This document shows, piece by piece, positions 1-43,569 of a stretch of DNA of 64,000 nucleotides. Within the stretch, counting starts at the first letter, position 1. Each line of letters begins with the position of its first letter. A program made the position numbers and the translations under genes. This stretch comes from Babylonia areolata (lineage: Eukaryota > Mollusca > Gastropoda > Neogastropoda > Buccinidae), in contig NC_134896.1 of the NCBI RefSeq assembly GCF_041734735.1, forward strand, positions 37,660,039-37,724,038. The letters are read 5' to 3'. Below the pieces are notes generated by a model. That model saw only the letters and a program-made list of their open reading frames with translations. It was not told the DNA's origin and searched no databases.

Positions 1-258
1 CCATGATTTTGTTTTTTCTTTTCTTCACCCCTAAGAAAAAAGTTCAGCTGTGTATGTATCTTTATCTACATCTCTTCCTATGTGTTTACTGTAATATTTC
101 AATGTAAAAAAAAAAAAAGAATACAGACATATTTTGTAAAATAATGATAAAAACCAATGCTACAGTGAGGTGAGTGTCTGTGCATGTCTGTGTGTGAGCG
201 TAAACAATGAAAAGAAAAGCTGAAGGGTGAACATATGAGATGAAATCACTTGATGCAG

Positions 259-31313
<31,055 letters not shown>

Positions 31314-31995
31314 GCCAGATCCATCTACCCCAGCTACCAACACAACACACCCATCTACCACTACCCCAGCTACATTGCGCAATCTACCACAACCTTCTAC
31401 TACTACATAGATACCAACACAACAAGGCACCATCTGCCACTAACTTCTACATCTACCACTACCTTCTACATCTACCTCTACCACTACCTAACTACCAGCA
31501 CAACCAGGCATTTTTTTTTTACCACTGCCATCTACCATGACCCCAGCAACCAACGCAACAATGCACTATCAACCACTGCTACAGCTACCAACACAACAAT
31601 GCACTATCTACCACGACCCCAGAAACCAACACAACAATGCATTATCTACCACGACCCCAGCTACCAGCACAACAATGCATTATTATCTACCACTGCCACA
31701 GCTACCAACACAACAATGCATTATTATCTACCATTGCCACAGCTGCCAACACAACAATGCTCTGTCTACCACTGTCACAGCTACTAACACAACAAGGCAC
31801 CATCTACATCTACCACTACCCCACCTACCAACACAGCAAGGCACATTTTACATCTACCACTACCCCACCTACCAACAGAACAAGGCACTATCTACCACTG
31901 TCATCTACCACTACCACAGCTTCCTACACTTCTCCCTTGTTATCAACACACGACACCATCTCCCTGTTATCCACACAACACAACGTCTAAGACTA

Positions 31996-32433
31996 CATCC
32001 TCAGCTGGGCACTGATGCAGGCCAAAAGTGGGGGCTGAGATGTGGGCCACCAGGCTTTCTCTGGCCATCAACTCCTCATTATTTTCGCTGTGAACAGCAT
32101 TGGTCATGGATCACTGAGCCAATAACAGACATTGTTCAGGTGCTTTCCCTCAGATTGTGTGTGTGTGCAAGCGTGTGATTGTGTGTGTGTGTGTGTGTGT
32201 GCAAGTGTGTGTGTATTGTGTGTGCATGTGTGATTGTGTGTGTGTTTGTGCGCATGTACAATGATTTCATTTTCATGTATATATCAACAGTTGCAATTTT
32301 AGAAGAAAAGTCATCACCTCACCCTTCCTCCTCTATTCACTCCTTTTCCCCTTGTCTCCTTCAGTATATTTTAAAACTATGAAGAAAGAAAGAAAACAAG
32401 AGAGAGAAAAGAAACAACAAACTCAATAACTTA
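31996..32433 (+). other. Presumed VPS39 3' UTR or downstream flank
   Basis: Unique sequence with a GT-rich stretch (32155-32250). I found no AATAAA hexamer between the stop codon and 32433, so the polyadenylation site is not placed. Later candidates at about 32951, 34170 and 34258 are unproven. Confidence 0.4.
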
Positions 32434-32437
32434 TTAA

Positions 32438-33079
32438 CTCTCTCCTGACGACGGAATGCGTGAGCAATCCTACATAAAATGTATTCGGTTTCGGACAACG
32501 GAATGTAATAGCATTTTCCAAAAATAAAAATCCATCACGCACTGTACACATGATTTTGTGATTAGCCAAGCTGAGTACACTATTCTTGGTCACTCCCCAA
32601 CCAAGTGGTATGATTGGCCAGCCTGTCATGTGTGGCCCATCTTGCACACACGCTGACAAAGTCACTGACCGGTCGTCTACTCGTGTGCCAGCCTGTTAGC
32701 AAAGCAGGTTCTTCTCAAAATGTTGTGGAGCGAACAAGGCAGTGACGGCAACGTTTTAGTGTTGCCAAAGTACTTGAAATGCTACAAACTGAAGGGATGG
32801 ACATTGAAGAGTTAAGTGCAGAAAGTGAGCATGGGTATGGTGGTGACTCGGGGTGAAAAATTGGCATTTTTCTTCATAATGGCAAAACTGTAAAAATAAG
32901 ATGAGAAATTTGATTTTTTTTTTTTTTTTTTATGCAATAGCCCAACGCATAATAAACCAGTTCTGAGAGTTTCATTTTCTTACTCTGTATTTTGTACTTT
33001 TTTTGTAATTTTTTTCCAAACACTAACAAATGGGCCATCTGTGGGGAAAAGCAAGGGAGAAAACATCGTCCTGAGTGAG
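32438..33079 (+). mobile_element. piggyBac-like DNA transposon, internally deleted, flanked by TTAA
   Basis: TTAA at 32434-32437 and 33080-33083 flank inverted ends (5' ctctctcctgacgacg against the reverse complement of catcgtcctgagtgag, 12 of 16 matching). The 642-bp interior keeps a short + strand reading (about 32752-32856) with VAKVLEMLQTEGMDIEEL and an acidic follow-on. This resembles the acidic N-terminus of piggyBac-type transposases; the catalytic part is absent. TTAA target choice is the hallmark of the family. Confidence 0.75.
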
Positions 33080-33539
33080 TTAACTAAAATGGTAAGATTA
33101 CTACAGAGAACCAGTAGAGTTCCTAATTAAACTTGGAATTATTCAAGTAGATGATTATATAAAATGTTGCCAATCAAAGCAGATTACATGAGAGCTTGTG
33201 CACTAAAAACCCACCAGTGTTTAACTGCTAGATTTAAATCATTTAAAACCCATACCTACATTGGGTCACTTCAAGGTATAATAATGATAGCAACAACACA
33301 TAACTTTACTTATATGGTTCCATTGTCCAGCATTAATGCTGCTCAAAAGAAGAATATGAAGCAACAAACTAAATAACTTGTTAACTGGAATGGTAAAATG
33401 TCAACAGACAACCAGTAAAGTTCCAAATTACAACTTAAAACTAGTAAAATCACTGTCATGATTTCCAAGAGAAATTCACATGTGGTCATGTTGCTCATGC
33501 TCACAATACAAATATGACACATCCATTCAAAAGACATGT

Positions 33540-33780
33540 ATGTGCATTCTCACATACCTTTTGCATGATTATACACTTGCACAAAATACTGAACAGATAT
33601 GATGATGAAGTCAATAATATAGAAATACCAACCTGTAAAACAACACAACAAGGGCTAAGTAAATAAGGCATTAATAAGGCATCAAATTTGAACAGTGAAA
33701 TTAACATTTTCACAACAAACTAACTAAGCATCTGAACATAAATTCAAATTGAGCATAGGCTAAGAGCAGACCGGGCAAGA
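33540..33780 (-). mobile_element. Second copy of the 5103-5612 interspersed repeat
   Basis: Blocks gtaaaacaacacaac, taagtaaataaggcatta and atacacttgcacaaaata match 5455-5500 and 5395-5415 in the same order and orientation. This indicates a dispersed non-LTR-type 3' region. Confidence 0.55.
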
Positions 33781-33783
33781 CGG

Positions 33784-35255
33784 GTCGTCTTTTCACTATT
33801 AGCCGCGCGAAATTTGGCCAAGCAGAGCAAACCGATAGGCCTAGTTTGCATCAGTTTGACATGGTAAGTATATGTATCACCAAACATGGAGTATAATACA
33901 AACTCCGCCTTTTAAAAAAACATCTGTTCCACTGTAAAGTTGACATCTTTTTGGCATAACTTCTAAAAATAATTTCCATCTCCTCTCCTTCCTCTCTCTC
34001 CCCTCCCCACTTTTATTAGTCTCGGGTGAGTTCAATCCATTACTGCATGTGTTTTGAATGTTAGTTATACTTTATTATCAGAATGAAGAAAGAAACCTCC
34101 AAAAATATGTTCCACTTGATGAAGTCCTTGTTTATCAAAAAGTTGAAGGAAGATGAAAAGTGTTCCATGAAATAAATTCAGATAAAAGATAAATATATAA
34201 AAGATCAGTGTGTGAGCATATATTTATAATAATGACAATACGAAAAGGAACATGTAAATAAAGCAATCATGCAAGTGTTTTTCTTCAATTTAACATCTTT
34301 CAAGTATGGGTGAAATTAGACGTGTGTGTGTCTAGTCAATGTATTATAAAACTGTTCAATTAGGTTATTGTATAAAATGTTGCCGGTCAAAGCGAATGGA
34401 TTTACAGGATTGTAAATGAATGATGCCATGATGTTCACACTTAAAAAGTGATATTGAGGGTTATGACAATACCACAAACACCACCATTTGCAAGTCACTT
34501 TTAGATGTAAACTTTGTTTTTATAGCATTCTTTCAGAGTCAGTATATTAGTCTTGTGAGCATCCTGTTCATATGATTCTTTCCATTTTAGAATAGAGCGT
34601 TATATGATGAATGATGCATGAGCAAGTTAGCACTGTCTGCAATAGTGTGTCAGTCAGTCAGTCAGTGTACCACAGTGAAACATCATGATGTATCCCCAGT
34701 CAGCGTATCAGTCTGTCATACCACAGTGTGTTGTCACTATCTGCTTTAAAGTATGTGAGTGTTCACACAACTAGGTCCTGAAGTATTAGTAAGTTATTGA
34801 TACAGTAGCATTGACACAGATCAGTTGCTGAGTGTTACATTCCGTTTACTCACAAAGAATTGGTCGTCTTGCTTTTTATGCTGAAATGACTATTCATGGT
34901 AGTTTTATGTTTTATGTTGAAATGACTATGTTTTCTTACATTTTATGCTGAAGTGACTGTTTATAAGTACAACATCAAAGACTGATCATGCAGGTGAAAA
35001 AGAAATATTATGCGTTTGAAAAGGATTGTATTATGTGCATGTGAAAAAGGATGTATGGATTGTGCGTTAGATTATGCATGTGGGGAAAAAAAGGAGATTG
35101 TATATAGATTGTGTATGTGGAACAAAAAGGATACAGAGCTCTTGTAAATGCACAATCATGCTGAAGAATTGTGTTTACTCTGCATCTGTATTTGTATAAA
35201 AAATAAAAAAAAAAACAACAACACAGGTGTGTATAGTGTTAAAGAATATAGAACT
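33784..35255. other. Intergenic, no gene recognised
   Basis: AT-rich unique sequence. A short phrase (tataaaatgttgcc, then tcaaagc) at 34372 repeats one at 33159, hinting at an old duplication. Nothing else is supportable. Confidence 0.5.
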
Positions 35256-35269
35256 TTTTTATTTATTTG

Positions 35270-36130
35270 TTTATCAGTGTGCTAAATGTCATCCCATGTG
35301 TGACTGATAGTGTTATATCTTTGACATGAACATTGCGTTTGACTGACACTTTGGAATGAACACATTTTTGACGGACATCAGTGACGTATGAATATCTTTG
35401 GTGTGTACAATGTGTGACTGATATCAGTGGTATATCATCTACATGTTTGGGATGAACACTGTACAAGCCACATTGTTGTTATAATTATCGTTGGTATGAA
35501 TGTTTTGTGTGAAAGACATCAATGTTATATCTTTCTTGTGAACACCTTGTGTGACTGACATCTGTGCTATATCTTTGGTATGAAAACTTAAATGACTGAC
35601 ATGTATATCTGTGGTATGAACACTGTGTACGACAGACATCATTGGTATATCTATGGTATGAATGCTATGTGTGACTTACAATGTTATATGATGTTTGGTA
35701 TGAATATTTTGTGTTTACATCTTTGGTATGAGTGCTGTGTGTTACTGACATCAATGTTTTATCTTTGGTAACAACGTTTTGTGTGACAGACATCAATGTT
35801 ATATCTGTGGTATAAATGCGGTCTTTGACAGTCATCAATGTTATATCTTTGGTATGAATGCTGCGTTTGACAGACATCAATGTTATATCTTTGGTATGTA
35901 CACCATATATGACTGACATCTTTGGAATAAATGCTGTGTTAGTGTGTGAATGACATCAGAGTTATATCTTCTGTATGAATACCATGTGTGACTGACATCA
36001 AATTGGTATCTTTGGAATGGATATGGTGTGTGACAGACCTCAGTGTAATCTTAGGTATGAATACTGTTTGACAGTCACCAATGTTACATCTTTGGTGTGA
36101 ACACCATGTGTGACAGACATTGTTGGTTCA
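35270..36130 (+). repeat. Degenerate 42-bp minisatellite
   Basis: About 20 diverged copies of gacatcaatgttatatcttt plus ggtatgaatgctgtgtgt. The clearest units (35830-35910) are spaced 42 bp. Being a multiple of three, the period leaves fragmentary HTKDITLMSVT readings on the minus strand. Confidence 0.88.
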
Positions 36131-36139
36131 CATGTGTGT

Positions 36140-36560
36140 TTAGACTAAGTCTTTGTAATAACCCTGTTTTTCGGTTGTCTGTATATGTGGATGTGTCTGT
36201 GGTAAACTCTAACAAATTCATCTTCTCTGGAAGTACTTTGTCTACACCAAATTTGGTTTAAGTTAGAAAATAATCAGTTCTTTCTACACATTCTGATTAT
36301 AGTGACAATGCACTTCTGGAAAGGACACAAAAATTAGAGATCAAAAATGTTTCCAAAGTCAGGTTACAACTATACTTTGATTTTTTATTTCTTATTCACA
36401 AAACTTTGTACTTTTATCAGACATACTGACTCACTTATTAATAGCAGTTATTTTTTTATCATTTTTAATTCTAATAGGTCCTTCTTTTCTTTGTACAGAA
36501 GTTACATTGATCCACACATTTGTTTTGAACAGCAAAATTCTGCAAAGTGATGGGACATTG
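36140..36560 (+). mobile_element. Diverged copy of the 60622-61187 MITE
   Basis: The order ttcggttgtctgt, gtggtaaact, tactttgtc, caccaaatttgg, cagttctttc, aatgcacttctg, ctttgta, actgactcact matches the well-kept copy at 60665-60945. Ends are too decayed to place. Confidence 0.7.
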
Positions 36561-37375
36561 AACATAGTACAGGAGGGGGGGGGGGGGGAATTCAGGCTTA
36601 TGAGCAGAAGTCAAATTCAGCCATTATTTTCAGAGAAACAATCAGAATTTTCAAATACGAGCTGCTGATTTTTTCATAGACTCCGACAGTGAATAGCTTT
36701 TTTCTTTCTGTTTATCTCATCCGTGATTGGACAGACAGATGGTGATGGACCTTCAGTCTGCACTATTAGGTGTGGGACAACACATCTGAAAGAACTGGAG
36801 TTTTCCAGATTGATTTTAGTGTATATCAGCCCCAAACTGCATTTGGCTATTTTGTCATGTTTAATCGAAGCAGAAAAAGTCATGACAAAGACAAGGGAAG
36901 TTCGAAGCTTTGATCCATACCATGATCATAGACTTAGTAAAACAATGAAATGCTGATCAATGTGGGCCGTTTCCAGCACACAGTGTGGAGTTCAACAAAC
37001 ACTTGTTTCAGATGATGAGCAAAAATATGATTTGGATTGTTGCGTGCATGTACTGATATTCCCCTTGCCCCCATCACCCTCTACCATTCACTGTTGGCAT
37101 TTTCAGTTTTCTTCTTCTTCTTGTGCAGCAGGAGTCACACACGAGCCATGATGGTTTTGCCTCTTGTCTTATGTATATCTGAATGAACGCTGTGAATGAC
37201 ACATATAATAAATCAAATTGGAAATAAACCCATCTGTGATGACAAAGCTGACTGAGGTGTGATTGGGTGACATTACAAGCTTGCTTGATTGGTAGACTGG
37301 TTTGAATAAGCAAGTGACCTGACATCCTGAGTCAATAAGGTGGGCTGCCATGGATGAACTGACATAAGTGGCTGG
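36561..37375. other. Intergenic, no gene recognised
   Basis: Unique sequence. A pyrimidine-rich stretch followed by ttgtgcag at 37107-37130 looks like a splice acceptor, but no coding sequence follows that I can match. Confidence 0.4.
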
Positions 37376-37379
37376 TTGC

Positions 37380-37660
37380 CTGTAGTAGTAGTAGTAGGCC
37401 TCCTTCAGTCATGGCTGACCATGGATAGAGTATATCCAACCTAATGTCAAATTGGGCTGTCTGCTTGGACCAAGCAGCGTCGCCTGTGACTGTCGAGACC
37501 AATGCGAGAGAGACAGTCTCTGTTGCAGCGGTCACATGTGTAAGCTGTTTTCTGCGAGCTGGCTTTTCTGCTGCAGCAGCTGACAGTTTGTCCCCACAAA
37601 TCCATAGCTGATTCTTGAGAGTGCTTCTCCAGCTGTTGCGGTCATCTGGTTGCCTGTGCG
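37380..37660 (-). mobile_element. Probable interspersed repeat with (TAG)n end
   Basis: The (gta)n followed by ggcctccttcagtcatggct, gaccatggatagagtatatc and cttggaccaagcagcgtcgc looks like a dispersed mollusc repeat I have seen before. The simple-sequence end suggests a retroposed 3' end on the minus strand. There is no second copy in this window. Confidence 0.4.
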
Positions 37661-37699
37661 AGGATAATAACTGATGTGAGTGAATGTTGAGTGAGTGGT

Positions 37700-38305
37700 T
37701 GGTTGGCTGGCTGTTACCTATGCCTTTGGTAGTTGGCTGGATGGCTACTAGCTATGCTGTGGACAGTAAGGTGGTTGGTTGGTGGGTTGGCTGGCTACTA
37801 GCTATGTTGTGGACAGTAAGGTGGTTGGTTAGTGGGTTGGCTGGCTACTAGCTATGTTGTGGACAGTAAGGTGGTTGGTTAGTGGGTTGGCTGGCTACTA
37901 GCTATGTTGTGGACAGTAAGGTGGTTGGTTGGTGGGTTCACTGGCTACTAGCTATGCTGTGGACAGTTGGGTGGTAGGTTAATTGGCTGGCTAATAGCTA
38001 TGTCACAGGCAGTTGGGTGATTGGTTGGCTGACTGGCTACAAGCTATGCCATGGGCAGTTGGGTGGTTGGTTGGTTGGCTGGCTACTAGCTGTGCCATGG
38101 GCAGCTGGGTGGCTGGTTGGTTGGCTGGCTACTGCTAGGCTATGGGCAGTAGGGTGGTTGGTTGGTTGGTTGGCTGGATAATAGCTATGCCATGGACAGT
38201 TAGGTAGCTGAATGGTTGGCTGGCTACTAGCTATGCCATGGGCAGTGGGGTGGCTGGTTGGTTGGCTTCTGGATATGCCATAGGCAGATGGGTGGTTGGT
38301 TGGCT
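37700..38305 (+). repeat. 50-bp minisatellite
   Basis: About 11 copies of ggttggctggctactagcta plus tgttgtggacagtaaggtgg and ttggttagtg. The best units (gctatgttgt at 37801 and 37851) are exactly 50 bp apart, and later units are 55-60 bp and diverged. Confidence 0.93.
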
Positions 38306-38802
38306 AGCCTAATTTAAAAATAAATAAATATCCATATCTGTTTCCATGTGTAGTCTGAATCTGTGGTACAACTGCAGTCCACTCTTTCCATTGAACCAGT
38401 GTGTCAAATCTTGTTAACTCGGTATTGCCCCTTCAAGCGTCTGTCCAGTCCCATTTACGTTTCCCAATCGCTCCATCCATTGCATCAGTTTAGGAAGCCT
38501 GTTGAATAAATGTGTTTTTAATGAAAGTGCGCATGGTAAACTAACAAAGGTCCCATGCAGCCTGAAAGTACACACGTTATAATAGGTTAATGTTTTCGAA
38601 AAGTGCACACGCAAAATTGGTTAATGTTTAAGATAAGTACACACGTTAAAAGTGCCCGCAATGTTTTCTGAAACTAGCTTGAGCAGCCCCTTCCCTCTCC
38701 GAGACAGTAATGTTCCATAGAGTTTTCTGACTATGCTCTTGAAGGGCGAGTTCAAACCATCGAGCTCCTGTTCAGCTCAGTGGTGCAAACGGAAACAGAC
38801 TT

Positions 38803-38902
38803 AAAAGCCCACTCAGCCACATGACTGAACGCAGAAGCAGCCCACTCATCAACACGACTGAACGCAGAAGCAGCCCGCTCATCAACATGACTGAACGCAG
38901 AA
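38803..38902 (+). repeat. Tandemly triplicated 33-bp tail of SINE family A
   Basis: Three copies of agcagcccactcatcaacac plus gactgaacgcaga. The sequence aaaagcccactc..gactgaacgcagaag corresponds to the 3' end of the SINE at 4485-4845 (aaaagcccactc..gagtgaacgcagaag). The head and body of that SINE are not visible upstream. Confidence 0.75.
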
Positions 38903-38909
38903 ACTAACA

Positions 38910-40704
38910 GAAGAAAATCGTCCCTTTTTTTATGCTTGCCAAGCATTTCGCCAACAGTTCAGCTGTCACTCATTTCAGGTCATCCATTGAAGTTTAACGC
39001 TTCTCCAGCGACATGGCTGACGGGCAATCGAACCAGGACAAAACAGCGTTGAGGGTTGTGGGGATGGGGGGCGTTTGGAGGGGGAGGGGGGCTATCTCAA
39101 TGCACTGATCTTCCTAACGTCGTGCCTTTTTTTGTTGCCGGTGAGGAGAGAAATGGGGGTGGGGGGAGTGTCGAATACAACCTTGTGAATGCTTGCCCGG
39201 CAGTGACTGATCGGACTGTTTTTACATAACTGGATCTCCAACTAGCCCTGACAGAGCAGCACACAGTAGACAGCGTGTGGGACAGGAAAACAGACAGCTC
39301 CCCCGCGCCGTTACGACACCGCAAACACCATGAGTCACACACACACACACACACACACACACAAGGCACTATCTACCACCACCATATGCATACACACACA
39401 CACACAGAGCCACTGATTCACACGCTCGACTTGATTCACACATGACGTATTTTGCACCTTCCCCTTCCTTCCCCGATCTCTTCTCTCTGTCTCTCGCTCT
39501 CTTTCTCCATTGGTAATTTGCCAACCACTTTGCACAAACCGCTTGTTGCAGTTATCTCCGGTAAAAGAGGAGAGGGAAGGGGAGGGAGCAGACTGGATTT
39601 TTTTGGGTTTTTTTGGTTTTTTTTTTTTTGGGGGGGGGGTCTTTTTTAACCTCCTGTGTTCGTGCGGACTGACGTCAGGTAAACTGAGCAATAAACTTAA
39701 CGGCTGCTTTGGATTGAGAAAGGGTGCTGTGCGTGTGCTTGTGGAGGGGTGTGTGGGTGTGTGTGTGTGTGTGAGGAGGGTGGAGGGGGGGGGAGGGCTC
39801 TGTGTGTGCATGTAAGCGCGCAACTGACTGTCGTGAGTACCTGTTCGAATGCGTGCCGTGATATTCAGTTGGTTCACAAGGCTTGCACAACGTTTTTTTT
39901 GTTGATGTTGTTTTTTTTAACAAGGCTGTGGTTCTTCTTTCTTACCCATGATGTCAACCGATGCATGTTGGGATCATGTGTGTGACACCAATACTTCACA
40001 CCTGTCGCACTGACGCTCTTGCTGGCGCGTTCTTATTTTGCACAGCTCAATGCGATCACTTCCTGTCTGGCTTTGCCAGTGCTTTTTTATGTGCAAGACA
40101 GATATCCAGTTTCATACCAATTTCGAACCTGCGTCGACAGATGGCTCTGATGTACTTCAAGTTATTGGTTGTTGCTGGCCGGTTTTTTGTGTGTCAGTGT
40201 ATTTTTGTTTCCATGATCAGTGTTACTTAATCAACCACTGAAGAGCCTCGGAGACATGACCCACGAGTCACGGTGACACTTTTTTTTTTTCCCCCGGTAA
40301 GGTGTCACAAAAGCGCCGGCCGGTGCAGAATGATCCATAAACAGCCGGCGACAGCCCGACCTTCTCCGTCTTACACCCCACTCCCCCCCCCCCCCCCCCC
40401 CCCCCCCCCATCTCTCCTCTCTCCGTCCTCAGTCGGCCACTCATCCCACCTTTATCTCCAACTTCACTGAACCCGTCCTCTGTGTATGGCTGGCTGTCCG
40501 TTGTACACTGTACTGATCGAGTGGATCCCGCTTGAATGACTTTCCATCTGTGTGCCCATCAGAAGTACATCAGTGTTTGCCAAAGTAGTTATATCTTCAC
40601 AGTTGGAAAATAATGATTAGTTCAGTTAGTCAGTCAACTTAAGTCCAGGAAGCCACTGAAATAAAGTTTACGAGTCACTGACGGACATCAAAGAACATTT
40701 CACG

Positions 40705-40740
<36 letters not shown>

Positions 40741-40800
40741 GTAGAACTCGCTGACAACACGTAATTCATGATTTTTTTTTTTAATTCTGCCGCTGAAGGC
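38910..40800. other. Intergenic, relatively CpG-rich, microsatellites only
   Basis: Contains (CA)n at 39334-39361, C runs at 40381-40409 and many CpG sites, but no coding exon I can match. GC-rich sequence here could include a promoter; nothing proves it. Confidence 0.4.
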
Positions 40801-40811
40801 ACACTTAAAGT

Positions 40812-40962
40812 TCGGTTTCTCAAGGAGGCGTCATCCGAGACATGATGCTGCGTTCGGACAAATCCAAAAACTCTACACCACATCCGCTACTAGTTGTCAA
40901 ATGCCTGACCAGCAGCATAAACCAACGCGTTAGACACGGATTCAATGCATCAGTAATATTTT

Positions 40963-41006
<44 letters not shown>

Positions 41007-41225
41007 TCGGGTGAATATATGTCCACCTGTCAGAGTCAGTGGATTTCTTTGCAGAATTTGCAAGAGAACAACACCTGTCATGAGTTCTTTATCACCCGGT
41101 GCGCCGAGTGCGTGCCACACACACCAGGGACCTCGGGTTTATTGTCTCATCCGAATGACAAGACGCTCAGTTTGACTGATTTTCCGGCAGTCAAAACTTT
41201 GAACCTGACCCGCAATCCTAAAATC
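40812..41225 (-). mobile_element. SINE family B, copy 3, split by a (CA)n tract
   Basis: On the minus strand it carries the body blocks (tcattcggatgagacaataa, tggcacgcactcgg-type, agaaatccactgactctgac) and the 3' block (gctgctggtcaggcatttga, gacgcctccttgagaaacc). A (CA)n run at 40964-41000 sits between the two halves. The tRNA-like head is degraded. Confidence 0.8.
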
Positions 41226-42195
41226 TGTTCCTAGTGTCTTGACTAAAACGCTGTGTTGAATGGTATTTCAAAATTTTCTTAACCGACAGAATCCGTAAGT
41301 GTTCCAAAATGCCCCATGGTCGGGTTCTTGCATCGGTACACTATGTATACACACGAGAAGACTGAACTCCCTTCGTCGACTGACGTGCAGTTAACAAAAC
41401 TCATTCATATTGATACGTCTTTTACAACTGACAAAAACATAAATCAAACACACAAGCAGTGTCACACAAAGCATTATTCATATTGAAGACAATTATTTAC
41501 AATGATGTTGTACTGACAGTGCCTTGTTTATTGACCAACACTTGTTATGAACTCTACTGAGCATAGCAAAAAGAACCCCACAAAAATGGACGGAACAGAA
41601 TCACATGGCAATTCACCATTAGAAAATTCGCGCACTGGTAAAATATACTGGATTAAGCCTCCACTCTGACAAATCATAATGGAGAAAACCTCCACTCTGA
41701 CTTTATACTGGAGAAAACATTAGTTGGAAAATTGATATTTTGCGGTTGACTCAGTATAAGACTGGCTGACAACATTGGGTTAACTCAGTTGGGCATGCTC
41801 AGAAGGACCAAAAAAATACATTTTTCAAAAAGACCAAAAAGAAGAGGAAAGAATCAAAATCAAAACTCACTGTGCCAATGCTAAAAACTGACCAGTGCAA
41901 ATGTATTATAATGTATTATAGTTCACTACCCTGGAATTCACCCGTGCAAATGTATTATAGTGTATTATGGTTCACAGCTCAGGAATTCACTCAGAACCAG
42001 AACCAATCAAACATAATCAAAACATCATGACTTCCAAAAGCTATTACTTCTCCCATTTGCTTCTGGAAATTCCAGCGTCAAGTTACAAACTAAACCCTCG
42101 GGAGATAAATTCAGCAACGCTTGAGAACAAGGCAGATTACAAGCTACACATGTGCAAATGTTGACCAGCTAGCCTGGGTAGCAACTGAGCTTTGA
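41226..42195. other. Intergenic, no gene recognised
   Basis: Unique sequence with two short local duplications (cactctgac at 41660 and 41690; gcaaatgtattatagtgtat near 41900 and 41945). Nothing further. Confidence 0.5.
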
Positions 42196-42199
42196 GCTT

Positions 42200-43565
42200 G
42201 CATTCAGTCTAATTCCTGGGCACATCGGTTGTTTGGGCACCGTGCATAGACATTGGCACATAGACATCGTCACATCACCCGGCTTTGATCACCCAAAACA
42301 GACACTGACAAGCATATTAGCTGCGTCAGCTGGGCACCCAACGTAGATATTGACACACTGGATGCCCTGGGCACCCTACTTAGACACTGTCATAACAGCT
42401 GCTCTGGGCACCCAAAATAGACGCATTAGTGCATTAGGTGCCCAACATAGACTTTGACTTAGAAAGCTGCCCTGGGCACCCAGGCATAATAGACACTAGC
42501 ACATTAACTGCCATGGCCACCTAACATAGACATTGTCACATTGGCTGCTATGGGCATGCTACATAACTACCCAACACTGAAAAACACTGGCACAATAAGC
42601 CGCCCTGTGGACACAAAATGGGCACTAGTACATTAGCTTCCGTGCAGGGCACCCAACAACATAGACGTACTTGGCAAATAAGCTGCCCGCCGCTCGGCAC
42701 ATAAAGATCATTGCTGGCATAATAAAGCACCCTGGGCACGCAAAATAGACAATACCACATTAACTGCTGCCTTGGGCACCCAATATAAACATTGGCACAT
42801 ACTGGCTGCCCTTGGCGCCCTACATAATCATTACTACGTCAGTTACTGAAGTAACCCAAAATATACACAAGTGCATCAGCTGCATTGGGCATCCAAAATA
42901 GACACAAGTACCGTATCAGCTGCCTTGGGCATCAACAATAGATACAAGTATACCTACATTAGCTGCTTTGGGCATCCAAAATAGACACAAGTACATTAGC
43001 TGCCTTGGGCATCCAAAATAGACACACTGAAGTACATTAGTTGCCTTGGGCATCCAAAATAGACACAAGTACATTAGCTGCCTTGGGCATCCAAAATAGA
43101 CACACTGAAGTACATTAGTTGCCTTGGGCATCCAAAATAGACACAAGTACATTAGCTGCCTTGGGCATCCAAAATAGACACACTGAAGTACATTAGTTGC
43201 CTTGGGCATCCAAAATAAACACAAGTACATTAGCTGCCTTGGGTATCCAAAATACTGAGACACAAGTACATCAGCTGCCTTGGGCATCAACAATAGATAC
43301 AAGTATACCTACATTATCTGCCTTGGGCATCCAAAATAGACACAAGTAAATTAGCTGCCTTGGGCATTCAAAATAGACACAAATACATTAGCTGCCATGC
43401 GGGACAGACAGCATAGACATTGGCACTCCAGCTGCCCGACTGGACACTGACACAAAATAGCCACAAGTAAATTAGCTGCCTTGGGCATCCAAAACAGACA
43501 CAAGTACATTAGCTGCCATGCGGGACAGACAGCATAGACATTGGCACTCCAGCTGCCCGACTGGG
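42200..43565 (+). repeat. 37-bp minisatellite with 78-bp dimeric core
   Basis: Units of gggcatccaaaatagacaca plus agtacattagctgcctt, about 30 copies. Between about 42980 and 43245 a 37-mer alternates with a 41-mer carrying cactga, so gacacactgaag recurs at 43021, 43099 and 43177 (78 bp). The outer units are diverged. A 115-bp block near 43388-43440 is repeated at 43518-43570. Confidence 0.92.
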
Positions 43566-43569
43566 CACT

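Noticed and set aside
37107-37145. Strong-looking splice acceptor followed by an ATG
   Set aside because: The downstream frame is short and matches nothing; a pyrimidine tract plus AG is frequent by chance here.
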